Assembly (NCBI RefSeq): GCF_013620795.1
Contig: NZ_LGLW01000001.1
Location: 310,001 to 374,000 of the forward strand
From: Pseudomonas sp. Q2-TVG4-2
GTDB lineage: Bacteria > Pseudomonadota > Gammaproteobacteria > Pseudomonadales > Pseudomonadaceae
DNA: 64,000 nucleotides
Reading direction: 5' to 3'
Notes under the pieces: model-generated
What the model was told of the DNA's origin: nothing
Databases searched by the model: none
What the model saw: the letters and a program-made list of their open reading frames with translations, nothing else
Shown here: positions 9,225-20,448 of the stretch, one piece after another
Layout of the letters: every line of letters begins with the position of its first letter
Numbering within the stretch: the first letter of the stretch is position 1
Position numbers and translations under genes: made by a program

Positions 9225-10052
9225 TTATCGATTCAGTTGACGCTGAGCCAATTGCGCGGCCGAGCTGTTCGGGTAATCGGCAATCACCTGGCGAAGAATC
9301 CCGTTGGCCTTGTCACGGTTGCCCAGGCGGACCTCAACATCAGCCAGTTTGTACAGTGAATCCGGGACTTTGTTGTGCTGCGGATACGCCTGGCTGACCT
9401 TGGCGAATGCCTGGCCTGCGCCTTGCAGATCCCCTTTTGCGAGGTTCACTTCGCCCAACCAATACTGCGCGTTGCCTGCGTACGGGCTGTTGGGATACTT
9501 ACGCAAGAAAGCGGAGAAGGCCTGACTGGCCTTTTCGAAATCTTTCGCCTTGATCAGATCAAACGCGGCGTCGTAATACAGCTTTTCCTTTTCAGGGTCG
9601 GCTGACTGACCAATCGCCACTCCTTGATCTGAAGCGCCTTCACGCGCCTGTATAGAACCGCCGGCACCGTCCGTGCCAGCGGTTGAAGAATTCTGACTAG
9701 CCGATCCGCCTGATGAGGCGCCCGACAAGCGAAGATCCAAATCCTGATAACGCTCCAGCCCTTCCTGCTTCAGGCGCTGAATTTCGTTCTGTTGCACTTC
9801 TAGCATTCCGCGCAGTTGCGCGATCTCTTCCTGCATCTGCTGCAGTTGAACGAAGAGCATGCCCTGCGCCGAAGACGGAGCTGACGCTCCGCCTCCGACA
9901 TAGGCACCGCCCGTATCCGCCCCAGAGGAGTAACCGGCCTCAGGCGCACCACCTTGGGTTTGCGAGTCGTATTCCACCACCGGGACCTGGGCCACCGCGA
10001 AAAACGGTAAACCAAGCGCAATAAGCGTCAGAGCGTAACGGTGCTTGAGCAT
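9225..10052 (-). CDS. cpoB: Cell division coordinator CpoB (YbgF)
   Basis: 275-residue periplasmic protein and last gene of the tol-pal operon. A signal peptide (1-21, cleavage after FAVA) is followed by a Gly/Ser-rich linker, a coiled coil at about 62-110 (FVQLQQMQEEIAQLRGML) that trimerises YbgF, a Ser/Gly-rich spacer, and three TPR units at about 155-270. In E. coli CpoB links Tol-Pal constriction to PBP1B peptidoglycan synthesis. Six bases separate it from pal, so the two are translated from one message. Confidence 0.95.
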   Translation of the reverse strand: MLKHRYALTLIALGLPFFAVAQVPVVEYDSQTQGGAPEAGYSSGADTGGAYVGGGASAPSSAQGMLFVQLQQMQEEIAQLRGMLEVQQNEIQRLKQEGLERYQDLDLRLSGASSGGSASQNSSTAGTDGAGGSIQAREGASDQGVAIGQSADPEKEKLYYDAAFDLIKAKDFEKASQAFSAFLRKYPNSPYAGNAQYWLGEVNLAKGDLQGAGQAFAKVSQAYPQHNKVPDSLYKLADVEVRLGNRDKANGILRQVIADYPNSSAAQLAQRQLNR

Positions 10053-10058
10053 GGCTTA

Positions 10059-10565
10059 TTACTTACGCAGCTCAACGCGACGGTTCTGAGCCCAGGACTG
10101 CTCGTCGTTACCCATGGCAACCGGACGCTCTTCGCCGTAGGAGACCAGTTCCAGCTGAGCAGGAGACACGCCCTGCAGAACCAGGTAGCGCTGGACCGCC
10201 TTGGAACGACGCTCACCCAGAGCCATGTTGTACTCGCGAGTACCACGCTCGTCAGTGTGGCCTTCCAGCACGACACGGTTGCCAGCGGACTGCAGGTCCT
10301 TGGCGTGAACATCCAGAGCGCGCATGGCTTCTGGCTTCAGATCCGAGCTGTCGTATTCGAAGTAGAAAGTGGTGATGGCGCGCAGGGCAGCTTCTTCGCC
10401 GCTCATGCTGCCGTCGACAGCACCGCTGTCAGCGCCATAGCCAGCGTTAGGATCAACGGCGGTGGAACCTTCGCCAGAGTCGTCGCCGCCCTTGGAGGAA
10501 CAACCAACAGCTACAGCCATAGCCAGAGCCAGCGCAGCGAACTTACCGAATTTCAGCATTTCCAT
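10059..10565 (-). CDS. pal: Peptidoglycan-associated lipoprotein Pal (OprL)
   Basis: 168-residue outer-membrane lipoprotein. The lipobox AVGC places the lipidated Cys at 22. A Gly/Ser-rich linker is followed by an OmpA-like peptidoglycan-binding domain (about 60-165) containing [19 protein letters not shown]. It anchors the outer membrane to the wall and binds TolB. The start MEMLKFGKF at 10565 matches OprL of P. aeruginosa; ATG 10559 is an alternative two codons in. tolB lies 50 bases upstream on the same strand. Confidence 0.97.
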   Translation of the reverse strand: MEMLKFGKFAALALAMAVAVGCSSKGGDDSGEGSTAVDPNAGYGADSGAVDGSMSGEEAALRAITTFYFEYDSSDLKPEAMRALDVHAKDLQSAGNRVVLEGHTDERGTREYNMALGERRSKAVQRYLVLQGVSPAQLELVSYGEERPVAMGNDEQSWAQNRRVELRK

Positions 10566-10615
10566 GTGTAACAACCCCAGTTGTGTTTTTGGTTAGGTAA
10601 AGCGTTGATACCGCA

Positions 10616-11917
10616 TCAGTTCAGGTAAGGGGACCACGATGGCTCACGGACTTCGCCTTGAGCAGTAGGAAGCGGGAGCCTAACTCGACCATTGATTGAT
10701 ACGAGCATCAAGACTCCCCGGCCCTGCTGGCGGGTCGCGTAGATTAGCATGGTGCCATTAGGCGCAACAGTGGGCGACTCATCTAAACTCGTCTCGGAGA
10801 GTATCCGTAAATTGCCGCGCTGCAGGTCCTGTGCCGCCACCTTGAAATTGGTATAGCCCTCCTGACGATGAATCATCACCAGCGTCTTCTCGTCGGCAGA
10901 AAGCTTCGGGTTGGCGTTGTAGTTGCCAACGAAGGTCACCCGTTCGGCGTTGTTACCACCGAGACGCTGCTTGTAGATCTGAGGCTTGCCGGCGCGATCC
11001 GAGGTGAAGTATATGGTCTGACCATCGGAACCCCAGAAAGGCTCCGTGTCGATCGCATAATGATTGGTGAGCCGCTGCAATTGGCGAGACCCGAGATCCA
11101 TGACGTAGATCTCCGGATTGCCATCCTTCGACAGCACGAACGCCAGGCGATTGCCATCCGGTGAAAATGCCGGTGCACCGTTGAGCCCTTCGAAATTGGT
11201 GATCTGCTCGCGGCGACCGGTATCGATATGCTGCATGAAGATGCGGGGGCGTTTTTGCTCGAACGATACGTAGGCGATACGGCGCCCGTCAGGCGAATAG
11301 CGGGGCGACAGAATCGGCTCACGTGACTGCAGCAGGGTCACGGCACGAGCACCATCGTAATCGGAACGCTGCAATGTATATCGCGTATTTGCCCCGCCGA
11401 GGCGTTCGACGGTGACGTAGAGCAGACGCGTGGAGAAGGCACCCCTGATACCCGTGAGCTTCTCGAAGGCCTGATCGGCTGCGTAGTGCGCCATGTCGCG
11501 CAGTTGATCCTGGCCGCCGCCCACAGTGCCCGTCATGACCTGTTGTTCCGTGGTGACGTTAAACACCTCATAGCGGATCTGCAGCTTCCCGGCGGAGGGC
11601 GCGATATTGCCAACCATGACGTACTGGGCGCCGAGCGCCTTCCAGTCACGAAAGATGATTTCGCTGCCGCGAGTCGGCAGACTGATCATGTTCTGCTTCG
11701 GGATAGGCTCGAAGATACCCGTATTGCGCATGTCGTTACCGATGATCTCGGCCATGTCTTCTGGCAGCACGGTTCCCCCCTGCCAACCGAACGGCACCAC
11801 AGCGATCGGAATCGCACGATCGGCACCACTCGTAACGACGATGTTCTTCTCTTGCGCCACGGCATTACCCAGCACGAACAGGAGAAGGACGATAAAACCT
11901 CGAAAGTAATTGATCAC
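10616..11917 (-). CDS. tolB: Tol-Pal system protein TolB
   Basis: 433-residue periplasmic protein with a signal peptide (1-21, ending AVA), an N-terminal alpha/beta domain (about 25-165) and a C-terminal six-bladed beta-propeller. The propeller shows repeated [14 protein letters not shown] and [14 protein letters not shown] blades. It binds Pal and is released by TolA. The start is GTG at 11917, and GTGA overlaps the tolA stop by four bases, indicating translational coupling. Confidence 0.97.
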   Translation of the reverse strand: MINYFRGFIVLLLFVLGNAVAQEKNIVVTSGADRAIPIAVVPFGWQGGTVLPEDMAEIIGNDMRNTGIFEPIPKQNMISLPTRGSEIIFRDWKALGAQYVMVGNIAPSAGKLQIRYEVFNVTTEQQVMTGTVGGGQDQLRDMAHYAADQAFEKLTGIRGAFSTRLLYVTVERLGGANTRYTLQRSDYDGARAVTLLQSREPILSPRYSPDGRRIAYVSFEQKRPRIFMQHIDTGRREQITNFEGLNGAPAFSPDGNRLAFVLSKDGNPEIYVMDLGSRQLQRLTNHYAIDTEPFWGSDGQTIYFTSDRAGKPQIYKQRLGGNNAERVTFVGNYNANPKLSADEKTLVMIHRQEGYTNFKVAAQDLQRGNLRILSETSLDESPTVAPNGTMLIYATRQQGRGVLMLVSINGRVRLPLPTAQGEVREPSWSPYLN

Positions 11918-12915
11918 AACGCTAAATCCTCAGGCGTAAATGTCATCGTGAACGAGCGATACGGCTGAAACTCCTGAGCAGAGAGCCCCTGCATCTCGGT
12001 CAGCCGACCAATATTCTTAACCGCTGCAACCGCGGAATTATCGAACGGCGCATCACCACTGGAGCGCGATACCGTCACAGCGGTGATGGTGCCGTCCGGC
12101 AGCATGTTGACCCGCAACGATACGGACATGTTATTTCGCGCCGATGGCGGCCGGGTCCAGCCCTCTGCTGCGCGCATCCGGATCAGATCATCGAAGTTGC
12201 CGGCGACCTGATCACCTTGAGTATCAGCCATGGCTTGCTGGCGCTCCGTGTCCTCGGACAACAACTCGGCAAGCGCTTGAGCCTTTTTGTCCTCCGCAGC
12301 CTTGCGAGCGGCTTCGGCGGCCTTTTTCTTCGCTTCTTCCGCAGCCTTCTTCTTTGCGGCTTCGGCTGCCGCCTTTTTCTTCGTTTCTTCGGCGGCTTTC
12401 TTTTGTGCCGCCTCAGCTGCAGCTTTTTTCTTCGTTTCTTCGGCAGCCTTCTTTTTCGCCGCTTCGTCTGCCGCTTTCTTCTTGGCGATATCCGCCTGCT
12501 TCTTCTGCTCGGCTTTTTTCGCCTCTTCGGCTTTCTTGGCTTCGGCTGCCTTTTGGGCAGCATCGGCCTTCGCTACCTCGGCCTTTCGAGCTTCCTCAGC
12601 CTTTTTTTGTTCCGCAGCTTTAGCAGCGGCCTGCTTTTGCTGCTCGACCTTGCGCTGCTCCATCTGTTCGGCTTCGTACTGTTTGGCGGCCGTTTTCTGC
12701 GCCTCGCCAGCAATCTTCTGATTGGTCTGGGTCTTCGCCTGACTCTGCGATTTAAGCTGATAAAGAGTCGCCTGAACGATTGGCTTGGACGGCGGCAGCT
12801 CCGGCGTCATGGCGAAGCTGACAAAGAGCATTCCGAAGATGATGACGTGCAGCCCCACCGCCAATATGGTGGGCCAGTAGTAACTCTCCGAGCGCGAACG
12901 TTCCGGCTGCTGCAT
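11914..12915 (-). CDS. tolA: Tol-Pal system protein TolA
   Basis: 333 residues. One N-terminal inner-membrane helix (about 14-36) precedes a long Ala/Lys/Glu-rich helical rod (about 55-215) that spans the periplasm, then a globular C-terminal domain (about 230-333) that contacts TolB/Pal. TolQR energise it by the proton-motive force. ATG 12915 shares one base with the tolR stop (TGATG); an adjacent TTG at 12918 is less likely. The rod is built of degenerate KKKAAEE-type repeats (see the repeat entry). Confidence 0.96.
   Translation of the reverse strand: MQQPERSRSESYYWPTILAVGLHVIIFGMLFVSFAMTPELPPSKPIVQATLYQLKSQSQAKTQTNQKIAGEAQKTAAKQYEAEQMEQRKVEQQKQAAAKAAEQKKAEEARKAEVAKADAAQKAAEAKKAEEAKKAEQKKQADIAKKKAADEAAKKKAAEETKKKAAAEAAQKKAAEETKKKAAAEAAKKKAAEEAKKKAAEAARKAAEDKKAQALAELLSEDTERQQAMADTQGDQVAGNFDDLIRMRAAEGWTRPPSARNNMSVSLRVNMLPDGTITAVTVSRSSGDAPFDNSAVAAVKNIGRLTEMQGLSAQEFQPYRSFTMTFTPEDLAL
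12280..12490 (-). repeat. Degenerate heptad-like repeats in the TolA rod
   Basis: The coding strand repeats units translating as [16 protein letters not shown] and QKKAAEETK. At least six imperfect copies are seen, two of them nearly identical over about 18 residues. Such tracts can change copy number by slippage or recombination without shifting frame. Confidence 0.75.
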
Positions 12916-13367
12916 CAAGGCGCCTCAGTAATCAGGCCGACATTACCCACGCCCGCTTCCTGCAGCCCGCCCATCGCGGACATCACCGAACCGTAGTCCA
13001 CCGCCTTATCGCCGCGCACGAACACCTGGACCTGCTTACCCTGACTGCGGTTCTGATTCATGATTGCGGTGACCGCCTTGGTCATTTCCTCCAGCGTCAG
13101 CGCCTGATCCTGCACGGTCTCGGTATCGACTTCACTACCGATGTTCCAGAAATAGGTCTTGTCCGCCTTGATCGAGATGGTCAGCACGCGGGCATCATTA
13201 TCCTGAGGCAGGACTTCGCTGCTGACCTTGGGCAGATCGACCTTCACGCCCTGGTTGAGCATCGGCGCGGTCACCATGAAAATCACCAGTAGCACCAGCA
13301 TCACGTCGATGTAAGGCACCACGTTCATTTCGGCGACAGGTTTGCGTCTGTTGCGAATTCTTGCCAT
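12915..13367 (-). CDS. tolR: Tol-Pal system protein TolR
   Basis: 150-residue ExbD/TolR-family protein with one N-terminal membrane helix (about 18-38). The helix contains the conserved proton-path Asp in VVPYIDVMLVLLVIFMV. The C-terminal periplasmic domain has the typical VDLP and FVRGDKAVDYGSVM motifs. With TolQ it forms the proton-driven stator that energises TolA. It is packed between tolQ (12 bases upstream) and tolA (1-base overlap). Confidence 0.97.
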   Translation of the reverse strand: MARIRNRRKPVAEMNVVPYIDVMLVLLVIFMVTAPMLNQGVKVDLPKVSSEVLPQDNDARVLTISIKADKTYFWNIGSEVDTETVQDQALTLEEMTKAVTAIMNQNRSQGKQVQVFVRGDKAVDYGSVMSAMGGLQEAGVGNVGLITEAP

Positions 13368-13379
13368 GGCCTGCGGGCC

Positions 13380-14072
13380 TCAATCTTCTGTGGTGTGAAC
13401 TTTGCGATGGAGGATCGCCTGGAACTCGTCGGCAAAGGTGTAGTAGCGGCCGATGAGCATCTCGCCACGGGCCGAGAACCGGTTATAGGCAATGACCGCT
13501 GGGATCGCCGCGAACAATCCGATGGCGGTGGCGATCAAGGCCTCAGCGATACCCGGTGCCACGGTCGCCAGGGTCGCTTGCTGAACCTGGGCCAGGCCAC
13601 GGAAGGAATTCATGATGCCCCAGACGGTCCCGAACAGACCGATATAGGGGCTGGTCGAACCGACAGTAGCAAGGAACGGCAGGCTCTGGTCGAGCTTCTC
13701 TTCCTCGCGGGAGATCGCAACGCGCATGGCACGGTTGACGCCATCCATCACTGCGTCCGGATCCACACCTTGCTGCTGGCGGAGGCGGGAGAACTCCTTG
13801 AAGCCGGCACGAAAGATCTGCTCGACGCCGGAGTCTGGGTCTGGGTTGCTGCCGGCCTGGCGATACAGTTTGGAAAGGTCGATGCCCGACCAGAAGCGCT
13901 CTTCAAAGCTGTCCAGCGCACGTTTGGCGGCCCGCAGCATGTTGCCGCGCTGGAATATGATGATCCAAGAGGTCACCGAGGCGCCTACCAAGATCAACAT
14001 GACCAGCTGAACCACAAAGCTGGCATTGCTGATCAGGCTCCACATGGACATATGATCGACGTTGGCTTCCAC
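13380..14072 (-). CDS. tolQ: Tol-Pal system protein TolQ
   Basis: 230-residue ExbB/TolQ/MotA-family proton-channel subunit with three membrane helices (about 15-35, 130-150, 165-190). The family stretch GLFGTVWGIMNSFRGL and the LATVAPGIAEALIATAIGLFAAIPAV helices are present. GTG 14072 is chosen because AGGAGAG lies about 7 bases upstream and VEANVDHMSMWSL matches TolQ N-termini. Longer frames from 14168 would run into ybgC. Two bases separate it from the ybgC stop. Confidence 0.95.
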   Translation of the reverse strand: MEANVDHMSMWSLISNASFVVQLVMLILVGASVTSWIIIFQRGNMLRAAKRALDSFEERFWSGIDLSKLYRQAGSNPDPDSGVEQIFRAGFKEFSRLRQQQGVDPDAVMDGVNRAMRVAISREEEKLDQSLPFLATVGSTSPYIGLFGTVWGIMNSFRGLAQVQQATLATVAPGIAEALIATAIGLFAAIPAVIAYNRFSARGEMLIGRYYTFADEFQAILHRKVHTTED

Positions 14073-14074
14073 GC

Positions 14075-14518
14075 TTACTCTCCTACTGGGGATAGACCCG
14101 ACCCGGCGAAAGCAGCACGCAGCGCTTCGGGAATGGGGCGGGGTTTCAAACTCTCGGTGCGCACACAAGCCACCACGAACTGCCCTTCGCAGAGCAGTAA
14201 ATCATCCTTCGCGCGTCGCACCTGCTGCTTGAAACGCAGGCTTGCACGCTTGACCTCCGCCACTTCGGCAGAGACCAGCAATTCATCATCCAGCCTTGCC
14301 GGCGCGAAGTAACGCGCTTCGCTGGAATGCACGACAAATAGCAGGTCTTCACCTACCAGTTGCGACTGGGCGAAACCCAGGCTGCGCAACCGCTCGGTAC
14401 GGGCCCGCTCCATGAACTTGAGGTAATTGACGTAATAAACGATGCCGCCCGCATCGGTGTCTTCGTAATAGACACGACACCGAAGTGAGAACGGTTGAGC
14501 ATGTGATTCCGCGCGCAT
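14075..14518 (-). CDS. ybgC: Tol-Pal-associated acyl-CoA thioesterase YbgC
   Basis: 147-residue hot-dog-fold thioesterase, the usual first gene of tol-pal operons. The catalytic-Asp motif is [26 protein letters not shown] (Asp in EDTDAGG). YbgC hydrolyses acyl-CoA in the cytoplasm and is linked to phospholipid metabolism, though its role in Tol function is unclear. A TTG at 14545 would add nine residues; ATG 14518 ([13 protein letters not shown]) is preferred. ruvB ends 51 bases upstream on the same strand. Confidence 0.94.
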   Translation of the reverse strand: MRAESHAQPFSLRCRVYYEDTDAGGIVYYVNYLKFMERARTERLRSLGFAQSQLVGEDLLFVVHSSEARYFAPARLDDELLVSAEVAEVKRASLRFKQQVRRAKDDLLLCEGQFVVACVRTESLKPRPIPEALRAAFAGSGLSPVGE

Positions 14519-14569
14519 ACTAGTGCCAGGCCCTGCAAATGCCAATCGGGTGGAAGAACAATATTTTTG

Positions 14570-15621
14570 TCACGCTGTGTCATCTTCGAAGAGGTCGCCT
14601 ACTGGCGAATCGCCCATGCGTTTCGGCAGGTTCAGACCGAAATGCAGATAGGCGTGGCGAGTCACCACCCGCCCTCTCGGCGTGCGCATGATGTAGCCCT
14701 GTTGAATCAGGTACGGTTCGAGAACATCCTCGATAGTGTGACGCTCTTCGCTGATGGCGGCAGCGAGGCTATCGATACCCACGGGGCCACCATCGAACTT
14801 CTCGATCAGGGTCAGCAACAGCCGGCGGTCCTGGTGATCCAGGCCACGCTCGTCGACGTCGAGCATATTCAAGGCGAGATCTGCGGTCACTCGAGATATT
14901 TCGCCGTTGCCACGAACTTCGGCGAAATCCCGGACGCGCCTTAGCAGTCGGTTGCCGATACGTGGCGTACCGCGGGCGCGGCGGGCGATTTCCAATGCGC
15001 CCTCGGGCTCGATGGGCAAACCGAGAATACCGGCAGACCGCGTCACGATCGTTGCCAGGTCGGCGGTGGAGTAGAACTCGAGGCGCTGCACAATACCGAA
15101 GCGGTCGCGCAGCGGGTTGGTCAGCATACCGGCCCGCGTGGTAGCTCCCACCAGCGTGAACGGCGGCAAGTCGAGCTTGATCGAACGCGCGGCTGGCCCC
15201 TCGCCGATCATGATGTCTAGCTGGAAGTCTTCCATCGCCGGGTACAGCACCTCTTCGACGATGGGCGACAGGCGATGGATTTCGTCGACGAAGAGGACAT
15301 CGCCCTCCTCCAGGTTGGTCAGCAACGCAGCGAGGTCACCCGGCCGCTCAAGCACCGGCCCAGACGTGCTTTTTATCGATACGCCCATTTCCTGGGCGAT
15401 GATATTGGCCAACGTGGTCTTGCCCAGACCCGGCGGACCAAAGATGAGCGTGTGATCGAGCGATTCCTTGCGCGCCCGTGCGGCACGAATGAACAGATCC
15501 ATCTGCTCGCGCACGACAGGTTGCCCGATGTAATCGGCCAGGCTGAGTGGGCGGATGGCACGGTCGAACTGCTCTTCGCGGTCACGACCGGTGGCGGTAA
15601 TCAGACGATCAGCTTCGATCA

Positions 15622-15622
<1 letters not shown>
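14570..15622 (-). CDS. ruvB: Holliday junction branch-migration ATPase RuvB
   Basis: 350-residue AAA+ motor that drives branch migration with RuvA. Walker [10 protein letters not shown], Walker [11 protein letters not shown], sensor 1 VGATTRAG and a C-terminal winged helix ([13 protein letters not shown]) are all present. The start codon is GTG 15622, which shares one base with the ruvA TAG (TAGTG), so translation is coupled. It belongs to the ruvC-ruvA-ruvB unit. Confidence 0.98.
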
Positions 15623-16227
<605 letters not shown>

Positions 16228-16322
16228 AAACTCTTCCTCCTTTGGCCGACATGCCGTGCCGCAGCCGAAATACTCAATCAGCACTATGACTCGGGCGAAC
16301 GTTTCGGCCGAGCCCATACCCC

Positions 16323-16847
16323 TTACAGGCGCAGGCGCCCCCCGCGCCGTTTGGCACCGGCCAGCCCATGCGGAATCAGGCTCTGCCGATGATGGGCGTG
16401 ACACAAGGCGATTGCCAGAGCGTCGGACGCATCGATCTGAGGCTTCTGCACCAGCTTCAGCAGATGCATCACCATCATCTGTACCTGCTGCTTATCAGCT
16501 CCGCCAGTTCCGGCGATGGCCTGCTTGACCTGGGTGGCGGTGTACTCGGCTATTTCCAACCCCTGCTCCGCGGCGGCCACAATGGCAGCTCCGCGGGCCT
16601 GCCCGAGCTTGAGCGCGGAATCTGCGTTGCGCGCCATGAAGACCTGTTCGATGCCCATGGTCACTGGACCATGCAGGCGAATCACTTCGCTAACGCCGGT
16701 AAATACCGCCTGCAGGCGAGCGGATAGCTCGCCGCTGCCGGTGCGAATGCAGCCGGACGCGACATACTCACAGTTGCGGCCGGTATCACGGATTACGCCG
16801 TAGCCGGTAATTCGTGAGCCGGGGTCGATCCCCAGAATAAGCGTCAT
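16323..16847 (-). CDS. ruvC: Holliday junction endonuclease RuvC
   Basis: 174-residue RNase-H-fold resolvase acting as a dimer on junctions presented by RuvAB. Acidic catalytic residues are seen in ILGIDPGSR (Asp near 8), TMGIEQVF (Glu near 67) and [17 protein letters not shown] (Asp near 140). ATG 16847 ([11 protein letters not shown]) fits the family; an upstream extension to 17090 would overlap the yebC end. A 95-base gap separates it from ruvA. Confidence 0.97.
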   Translation of the reverse strand: MTLILGIDPGSRITGYGVIRDTGRNCEYVASGCIRTGSGELSARLQAVFTGVSEVIRLHGPVTMGIEQVFMARNADSALKLGQARGAAIVAAAEQGLEIAEYTATQVKQAIAGTGGADKQQVQMMVMHLLKLVQKPQIDASDALAIALCHAHHRQSLIPHGLAGAKRRGGRLRL

Positions 16848-16959
16848 GCCATCGCCATACTGTCTATTTATCCAGCCAGCAGTATAAGGAGCTCCCTGCG
16901 CGGCGACCAGCGACATAACGAGACGCCATGGCCACGCCGGCAAAAAAAGACCAACAAAA

Positions 16960-16989
16960 AGCCGGAAGCGCCGAGGGTCGCTTCCGGCT
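16960..16989 (-). terminator. Terminator downstream of yebC
   Basis: AGCCGGAAGCG/CGCTTCCGGCT forms an 11-bp stem with an 8-base loop and, on the minus strand, runs into TTTTTG. It follows the yebC stop and separates yebC from ruvCAB. Confidence 0.9.
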
Positions 16990-17007
16990 GTGATGTTGCG
17001 CAACGGA

Positions 17008-17754
17008 TTAGTCCAGCTGCTCCATGATCTCATCTGAAATTTCAGCGTTGTGATAGACGTTCTGCACGTCGTCCAAGTCTTCCAGCGCATCGATCAGACG
17101 CAGCACTTTCTGGGCGGTTTCCAGATCGGCGAGCGGCGCAGCAATCGACGGGATCATGGCGATATCCGCCTCCTCGCCTTTGAACCCAGCGGCGCTCAGC
17201 GCCTCGTTGACGGCATGAAAATCAGCGAAGCTGGTCGACACCAAAGCCGAGCCATCCTCACCCATTTCCACATCATCGGCACCGGCTTCCAGCGCTGCTT
17301 CCATCAGCGCATCCTCATCCACGCCCGCGGCGAAGCTGATCTGGCCCTTGCGATCGAACATGTAGGCGACCGAGCCATCGGTCCCCAAGTTGCCGCCGTG
17401 CTTGCTGAACGCATGACGCACTTCCGCAGCGGTGCGGTTGCGGTTGTCGGTCATGGCTTCGACGATGATGGCGACACCGCTGGGTGCGTAGCCCTCATAG
17501 GTCAACTCCGCCATGTTGTCGGCTTCGTTGGTGCCTGCACCACGTGCGATAGCGCGGTCGATGGTGTCGCGGGTCATGTTGGCAACCAGCGCTTTGTCCA
17601 CCGCCAGACGTAGCCGAGGATTGTCCGCAGGAGTCGGCCCGCTCTTCGCGGCAACAGTCAGTTCACGGATGATCTTGGTGAAGATCTTGCCGCGCTTGGC
17701 GTCCTGGCGCCCCTTGCGATGCTTGATGTTGGCCCATTTGGAATGACCAGCCAT
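17008..17754 (-). CDS. yebC: YebC/PmpR (TACO1) family protein
   Basis: 248 residues beginning [25 protein letters not shown], the hallmark start of this family. In P. aeruginosa PmpR was described as a repressor of the quorum-sensing gene pqsR. Recent work on YebC proteins points to a ribosome role in relieving stalls at proline-rich stretches. Placement beside ruvC and near aspS is widely conserved. Terminators on both sides (16960-16989 and 17797-17822) suggest a monocistronic transcript. Confidence 0.95.
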   Translation of the reverse strand: MAGHSKWANIKHRKGRQDAKRGKIFTKIIRELTVAAKSGPTPADNPRLRLAVDKALVANMTRDTIDRAIARGAGTNEADNMAELTYEGYAPSGVAIIVEAMTDNRNRTAAEVRHAFSKHGGNLGTDGSVAYMFDRKGQISFAAGVDEDALMEAALEAGADDVEMGEDGSALVSTSFADFHAVNEALSAAGFKGEEADIAMIPSIAAPLADLETAQKVLRLIDALEDLDDVQNVYHNAEISDEIMEQLD

Positions 17755-17796
17755 AACTGCCTCCCTTTCTGATCAACTTTTCATCTTGCTTAAACC

Positions 17797-17822
17797 AAGA
17801 GCCCAGGTTTCCCTGGGCTCTT
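17797..17822. terminator. Terminator downstream of aspS
   Basis: Perfect 11-bp stem AAGAGCCCAGG/CCTGGGCTCTT with a 4-base loop, 10 bases beyond the aspS stop on the minus strand; flanking T residues follow. Confidence 0.85.
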
Positions 17823-17831
17823 GCGTCGCCG

Positions 17832-19607
17832 TCACTCGGCTTTCGGCTGCTCGCGCAGGCGAATGTGCAAGTCCCTCAATGCTTTGGCATCTACCGCACC
17901 CGGCGCCTGGGTCATCACATCCGCCGCGCTCTGGGTTTTCGGGAAGGCGATCACCTCACGAATTGATTGCGCGCCGGTCATCAGCATGACCAGACGATCG
18001 AGACCAAACGCCAGACCGCCATGCGGCGGTGCACCGTATTTGAGCGCATCGAGCAGGAAGCCGAACTTCTCGTTCTGCTCCGCCTCGCTGATACCGAGAA
18101 TGCGGAATACGGTCTGCTGCATTTCCTTGCGATGGATACGGATCGAGCCGCCACCCAGTTCGGTACCGTTGAGCACCATGTCATAAGCGCGCGACAGCGC
18201 ACCGGCGGGATTCGCCTCGAGCTCTTGCGGGGTACATTTGGGCGCAGTGAACGGGTGGTGTAGGGCTGAAAGCGAGCCATCGTCGTTTTCCTCAAACATC
18301 GGGAAATCGACGACCCACATTGGCGCCCATTCGCAGGTCAGCAGGTTCAGGTCGTGACCTAGCTTGATACGCAACGCACCCAGGGCCTCAGAAACGATCT
18401 TGGCCTTGTCGGCCCCAAAGAAGACGATGTCGCCGTCAACCGCACCGACGCGGTCGAGGATGACGTTGAGCTTGTCTTCCGGGATGTTCTTGACGATCGG
18501 CGACTGCAGGCCTTCCACGCCCTTGGCGCGCTCGTTGACCTTGATGTACGCAAGGCCCTTGGCACCGTAGATGCCGACGAACTTGGTGTAGTCGTCGATC
18601 TGCTTGCGCGGCATGCTGGCACCGCCCGGCACACGTAGCGCGGCGACTCGGCACTTGGGGTCGTTTGCCGGACCGCTGAAGACCTTGAACTCGACCTGCT
18701 GCAGCTGATCCGCAACGTCGACCAACTCCAGCGGAATACGCAGGTCCGGCTTGTCGGAACCATAGCGCCGCACGGCCTCTTCGAAAGGCATGTGCGGGAA
18801 CTCGCCAAACTCGACGCCCAGCACTTCCTTGAACAGCTTGCGCACCATGCCTTCGGTAATACCGATAATGTCGGACTCGTCGAGAAAGCTGGTCTCGATG
18901 TCGATCTGGGTGAATTCCGGCTGACGGTCGGCCCGCAAGTCTTCGTCACGGAAGCACTTGGCAATCTGGTAATAGCGATCAAATCCGGCCACCATCAGCA
19001 ATTGCTTGAACAGCTGGGGCGATTGAGGAAGAGCAAAGAAGTTGCCGGCGTGGGTACGGCTGGGAACCAGATAATCACGCGCACCCTCAGGCGTCGGACG
19101 TCCTAGTATTGGCGTTTCTACGTCTAGGAAGCCGTTCTCGTCGAGGTAACGGCGGATGCTGGTGGTGATGCTTGAGCGCAGCTTGAGCTTCTCGGCCATT
19201 TCCGGTCGACGCAGGTCGATGAAGCGATAGCGCAGCCGGGTTTCCTCACCCACATCGCTGTATTCGTTGAGCGGGAACGGTGGGGTTTCCGCCTCGTTCA
19301 GCACTTCCAGTTCATAACCCAGCACTTCAATGGCGCCGGAAGCCATGTTCGGGTTGCGCGCGCCCTCAGGACGCAGACGCACTTTGCCGTTGATTTTCAC
19401 GACGTACTCGCTGCGCACCTTGTCGGCGGCGGCAAAGGTCTCGGCGCGGTCTGGATCGAACACCACCTGAGCCATGCCTTCGCGATCGCGCACGTCAAGG
19501 AAAATGACCCCGCCGTGATCGCGGCGGCGATGAACCCAACCGCAAAGAGTGATTTCCTGGCCGTCCAGGCTTTCGTTCAACTGGCCGCAATAGTGGCTGC
19601 GCATCAT
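17832..19607 (-). CDS. aspS: Aspartate--tRNA(Asp/Asn) ligase
   Basis: 591-residue class IIb bacterial AspRS: an N-terminal OB anticodon-binding domain (about 1-105), a catalytic core with motif 2 [21 protein letters not shown], an inserted GAD domain (about 290-420) and motif 3 [13 protein letters not shown]. In Pseudomonas the enzyme is non-discriminating and also charges tRNA-Asn. His31 in RRRDHGG and the RPEGARNPN loop agree with that type. The start is one of two tandem ATGs (19607 or 19604). Confidence 0.97.
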   Translation of the reverse strand: MMRSHYCGQLNESLDGQEITLCGWVHRRRDHGGVIFLDVRDREGMAQVVFDPDRAETFAAADKVRSEYVVKINGKVRLRPEGARNPNMASGAIEVLGYELEVLNEAETPPFPLNEYSDVGEETRLRYRFIDLRRPEMAEKLKLRSSITTSIRRYLDENGFLDVETPILGRPTPEGARDYLVPSRTHAGNFFALPQSPQLFKQLLMVAGFDRYYQIAKCFRDEDLRADRQPEFTQIDIETSFLDESDIIGITEGMVRKLFKEVLGVEFGEFPHMPFEEAVRRYGSDKPDLRIPLELVDVADQLQQVEFKVFSGPANDPKCRVAALRVPGGASMPRKQIDDYTKFVGIYGAKGLAYIKVNERAKGVEGLQSPIVKNIPEDKLNVILDRVGAVDGDIVFFGADKAKIVSEALGALRIKLGHDLNLLTCEWAPMWVVDFPMFEENDDGSLSALHHPFTAPKCTPQELEANPAGALSRAYDMVLNGTELGGGSIRIHRKEMQQTVFRILGISEAEQNEKFGFLLDALKYGAPPHGGLAFGLDRLVMLMTGAQSIREVIAFPKTQSAADVMTQAPGAVDAKALRDLHIRLREQPKAE

Positions 19608-19977
19608 GGTGAGGTTCGCTTCTCGTATCTTGGAAATTCGTTGGGGTCGCTCGACCCGCGACTGGACAGACGGCTGCTTCGCGGCGCCCCGCCTGAGATA
19701 TCACCTGTCGGCACTGAAGGAGCGCTCAGCATCAAAGCGCGGCGCTACCCGTACGGCAAACGAGCCGCCCGACACAAGCGCGGGATTATATCTGCATAAT
19801 TGCTTCAACGCAGCCGGCACCGATAGCCTTGTACCATCGAGGTGATAGACAACCCGGTTGAACCGAAGACCGCTCTGAAGCTTCAAACCGATGATCGTTA
19901 CGTGACATCGCGCTCACTCACCAAATGCACTCACTTCTGGCATAACTGTCAGTGAATTCATCAAACGGGAGACAACC
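19608..19977. other. 370-bp intergenic region between divergent aspS and dps
   Basis: No credible gene seen. It must hold promoters for both genes. A short perfect palindrome CGGTTGAACCG lies at about 19853-19863, and an AT-rich stretch (GGGATTATATCTGCATAATTG) near 19781 could carry a -10 element. The dps ribosome-binding site AACGGGAGA lies just before ATG 19978. Confidence 0.4.
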
Positions 19978-20448
19978 ATGGAAATCGACATTGGCATTGC
20001 CGAACAGGATCGCGCCGCTATTGCGGACGGTTTGTCCCGCCTGCTGGCCGACACTTACACGCTTTACTTGAAGACCCACAACTTCCATTGGAATGTGACC
20101 GGGCCGATGTTCAACACCCTGCATACCATGTTCGAAACCCAATACACAGAACTTGCGGTGGCCGTGGACGACATTGCCGAGCGTATCCGTGCGTTGGGCT
20201 TCCCCGCTCCAGGCACTTACGCCGCCTATGCAAAGCTGTCGTCGATCAAGGAGCAGGAAGGCATTCCTTCCGCCGATGAGATGATCAAGCTACTGGTTGA
20301 AGGACAGGAAGCGGTTGTTCGCACCGCGCGCGGTATCTTCCCGCTGCTGGAAAAAGTCAGTGATGAGCCAACCGCTGATCTTCTGACCCAGCGTATGCAG
20401 ATCCACGAAAAAACCGCATGGATGCTGCGCAGCTTGCTGGCCGCCTGA
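19978..20448 (+). CDS. dps: Dps-family DNA-protecting ferritin-like protein
   Basis: 156 residues. Dps proteins form 12-mers that oxidise and store iron and shield DNA in starvation or peroxide stress. The inter-subunit ferroxidase ligands are in [18 protein letters not shown] (His residues) and [13 protein letters not shown] (Asp/Glu). The N-terminus lacks the Lys-rich tail that E. coli Dps uses to bind DNA, so DNA binding is uncertain. GGGAGA precedes the ATG. It neighbours the membrane cold-shock-domain gene, an order known in Pseudomonas. Confidence 0.93.
   Translation: MEIDIGIAEQDRAAIADGLSRLLADTYTLYLKTHNFHWNVTGPMFNTLHTMFETQYTELAVAVDDIAERIRALGFPAPGTYAAYAKLSSIKEQEGIPSADEMIKLLVEGQEAVVRTARGIFPLLEKVSDEPTADLLTQRMQIHEKTAWMLRSLLAA

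Noticed and set aside
12217-12996. Leu/Phe-rich frame on the plus strand opposite tolA, resembling a membrane protein
   Set aside because: It is the complement of the Ala/Lys/Glu repeats; Lys/Glu codons read backwards give Phe/Leu. Not a gene.
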